From Candidatus Methylomirabilota bacterium (GTDB lineage Bacteria > Methylomirabilota > Methylomirabilia > Methylomirabilales > Methylomirabilaceae), in NCBI GenBank assembly GCA_016200385.1, contig JACQEV010000168.1, positions 1 through 5,552 of the forward strand: 5,552 bases of DNA. The letters run 5' to 3'. The position numbers were made by a program, and so were the translations under genes. The notes beneath the pieces are model-generated. The model was not told the DNA's origin. It made no database searches and was given only the letters and a program-made list of their open reading frames with translations. Positions 4,094-5,552 of this stretch are shown one piece after another. Each line of letters begins with the position of its first letter. Positions within the stretch are counted from its first letter, which is position 1.

Positions 4094-5552
4094 GTGGGTC
4101 ATCGCAAGAAGTCTTTTGTCGATCAGTCAATGCTCCAAGCTGGGGAGGGCCGCCTAGCCCTGCATTTCAGCCGGCTCCGGTGGCTTGGCGTCTGGGCTCC
4201 GACCGCCTTCGGAGGTCTCCTCCTTTGGTTCACGCTGGCGTTCCATCACATCCTCCCACTGTGGCTCCTCGTCCTTCTCGTCCTTGTTATCAGCGCGGCC
4301 GGGGCCGCCCTCTTCTCCTGGCTCGTCTTCGCCCAGATCCTACAGCGGGAGGAAACACTCAACGTTCATGCGCGCCAGCAGGCCGCGGTCGCCGCACTGG
4401 GGCAACGGGCGCTGGCGAGGACTGACCTCTCCATCCTGATGAACGACGCGGTCGCCCTCGTCGCGCACACTCTGGACGTAGAGTTCTGCAAGGTGTTGGA
4501 GCTGCTTCCTGACGGCACCGCGTTGCTGCTGCGCGCGGGCGTGGGATGGAAGGACGGGTCCGTGGGGTCCGCGACGGTGGGCGCGGGGACCGACTCCCAG
4601 GCGGGCTACACCCTGCTCTCCAACGAGCCGGTGATTGTCGAGGACCTGCGCACCGAACCGCGGTTCAGTGGGCCACCGCTGCTGCGCGACCACGGGGTGG
4701 TCAGTGGGATGAGCGTCATCATCCCGGGCGCGGACCGGCCCTTTGGCGTCTTGGGCGCGCACACGACCCGACGACGGACGTTCACCACCGATGAGAGTCA
4801 CTTCCTCCAGGCTGTTGCCAATGTGCTGGCTACGGCGGTTGAACGCAAGCGGGCGGAAGAGGCGCTACGCGAGATGAATGTGGCGCTCGCGCATGCCATG
4901 CCCGCTATCTCCCGGCTGGATCCCGAGGGTCGGTATGTCCACGTCAATGACACGTATGCGCGCATGATCGGCTACGAGCCGAGCGAGATGGTCGGCATGG
5001 ACTGGGCGCTGACGGTACACCCCGATGATCGGGGCAACGCGATCACCACATACCACCGCATGGTGAGCGAGGGTACAGCAGAATTCGAAGCACGGGCGGT
5101 GCGCAAGGACGGGTCCATGTTTTACAAGCACGTATTGATGGTCAAGATCGTCGACAAAGACGACACTTTCGTTGGGCATCACTGCTTTATGAGGGACATC
5201 ACCGCACGCCGGCGGGCGGCGGAGGCGCTGCGCGAGAGCGAGGCGCGCAAGGGAGCCATCCTAGAGTCGGCACTTGATTGCATCGTCACTATTGATCACG
5301 AAGGGATGATCATCGAGTTCAACCCGGCAGCGGAGCGGATGTTTGGATACACCCGCGCCGAGGTGATGGGCAAGGCGATGGCTGAGGTGATTATCCCCCC
5401 TGCCTTGCGCGACAGGCATCGACGAGGTCTGGCGCACTATCTCGCCACCGGCGAAGGCCCCGTGATCGGGAAGCGGCTCGAGATGCCCGCGATGCGCGCC
5501 GATGGCACGGAGTTTCCCGTCGAGCTGGCCATCACCCGCATTCGCCTCGAGG
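4094..5552 (+). CDS. Membrane sensor protein with GAF and two PAS domains, probably histidine kinase, 3' end cut by window
   Basis: About 486 residues are visible from GTG 4094, and the frame is still open at the window end. Two membrane helices lie near residues 33-50 and 56-80 and form a tight hairpin with almost no external loop, so the stimulus is probably sensed in the cytoplasm or membrane. A GAF domain follows (~110-250), from RTDLSILMNDAVALVAHTLD to the connecting helix AVERKRAEEALRE. PAS 1 (~261-372) contains NDTYARMIGYEPSEMVG, VHPDDR and the closing MRDITARRR. PAS 2 starts near 381 (ESEARKGAILESALDCIVTI) with FNPAAERMFGYTRAEVMGK. No HisKA, HATPase, GGDEF or EAL domain is reached, so histidine kinase is the likeliest output but not proven. 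No cofactor can be assigned. Arginine codons are nearly all CGN, unlike the gvp genes. ATG 4130 is an alternative start. The ruined response regulator ends 31 bases upstream. Confidence 0.9.
   Translation, partial: MGHRKKSFVDQSMLQAGEGRLALHFSRLRWLGVWAPTAFGGLLLWFTLAFHHILPLWLLVLLVLVISAAGAALFSWLVFAQILQREETLNVHARQQAAVAALGQRALARTDLSILMNDAVALVAHTLDVEFCKVLELLPDGTALLLRAGVGWKDGSVGSATVGAGTDSQAGYTLLSNEPVIVEDLRTEPRFSGPPLLRDHGVVSGMSVIIPGADRPFGVLGAHTTRRRTFTTDESHFLQAVANVLATAVERKRAEEALREMNVALAHAMPAISRLDPEGRYVHVNDTYARMIGYEPSEMVGMDWALTVHPDDRGNAITTYHRMVSEGTAEFEARAVRKDGSMFYKHVLMVKIVDKDDTFVGHHCFMRDITARRRAAEALRESEARKGAILESALDCIVTIDHEGMIIEFNPAAERMFGYTRAEVMGKAMAEVIIPPALRDRHRRGLAHYLATGEGPVIGKRLEMPAMRADGTEFPVELAITRIRLE

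Noticed and set aside
3621..4157. Forward frame of 178 codons spanning the transglycosylase end and the boundary region
   Set aside because: It overlaps the SLT domain in another frame and has low-complexity Arg/Gly/Ser-rich sequence. The receiver-like sequence in this region lies in the two other forward frames.
4340..4801. Reverse-strand frame of 153 codons opposite the GAF domain
   Set aside because: It is an antisense shadow of a well-supported GAF coding region, with no domain or start signal.
1..5552. CRISPR array, tRNA, rRNA, insertion sequence or attachment site
   Set aside because: No repeated spacer-like pattern, cloverleaf, transposase or matched inverted ends was seen anywhere in the window.

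Overview
The window is high-GC bacterial DNA with every supported gene on the + strand. It holds the end of a gas vesicle (gvp) gene cluster, tightly packed behind a stand-alone response regulator, followed by a separate signalling locus that is partly broken. The protein styles and the GC-rich third codon positions fit a metagenome-derived bacterium such as Methylomirabilota/Rokubacteria or a deltaproteobacterial-type lineage. This placement is a guess from style only.

Positions 1-3796 look like one transcription unit. In order it holds: a receiver-only response regulator (5' end cut by the window); a protein of unknown function whose reading frame is split by one in-frame TAG (326-616 and 641-940); a GvpF/GvpL protein (940-1743); a small shell-type Gvp of the GvpA/J/M/S family, most like GvpS (1733-1942); a second GvpF/GvpL protein (1946-2674); GvpK (2646-2990); and a membrane-anchored lytic transglycosylase (2987-3796). 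Neighbouring genes overlap by 1 to 29 bases or are 3 bases apart, which implies translational coupling. The main shell gene gvpA and gvpN, gvpG and gvpJ are not in the window and would be expected upstream. The order FL-S-FL-K resembles the L-S-K part of the Bacillus megaterium cluster. The likely combined role is assembly of gas-filled protein vesicles for buoyancy, with the receiver protein as a possible phosphorylation-controlled input and the transglycosylase as an unusual wall-active partner.

Positions 3797-4093 have no intact gene. They carry a perfect TATAAT hexamer just upstream and the remains of a response regulator gene (3833-4062), which needs a one-base frame correction and loses its receiver core to an unrelated C-terminal tail.

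From 4094 to the window end is the N-terminal part of a membrane sensor protein, probably a histidine kinase: two membrane helices, a GAF domain and two PAS domains, with the output domain beyond the window. Its arginine codon use differs from the gvp genes (almost no AGA/AGG), so it probably belongs to a different module.

The points most worth a second look are the TAG inside the gene at 326-940, the lytic transglycosylase coupled to gvpK, the receiver protein at the front of the unit, and the frameshifted, chimeric response regulator in front of the sensor.
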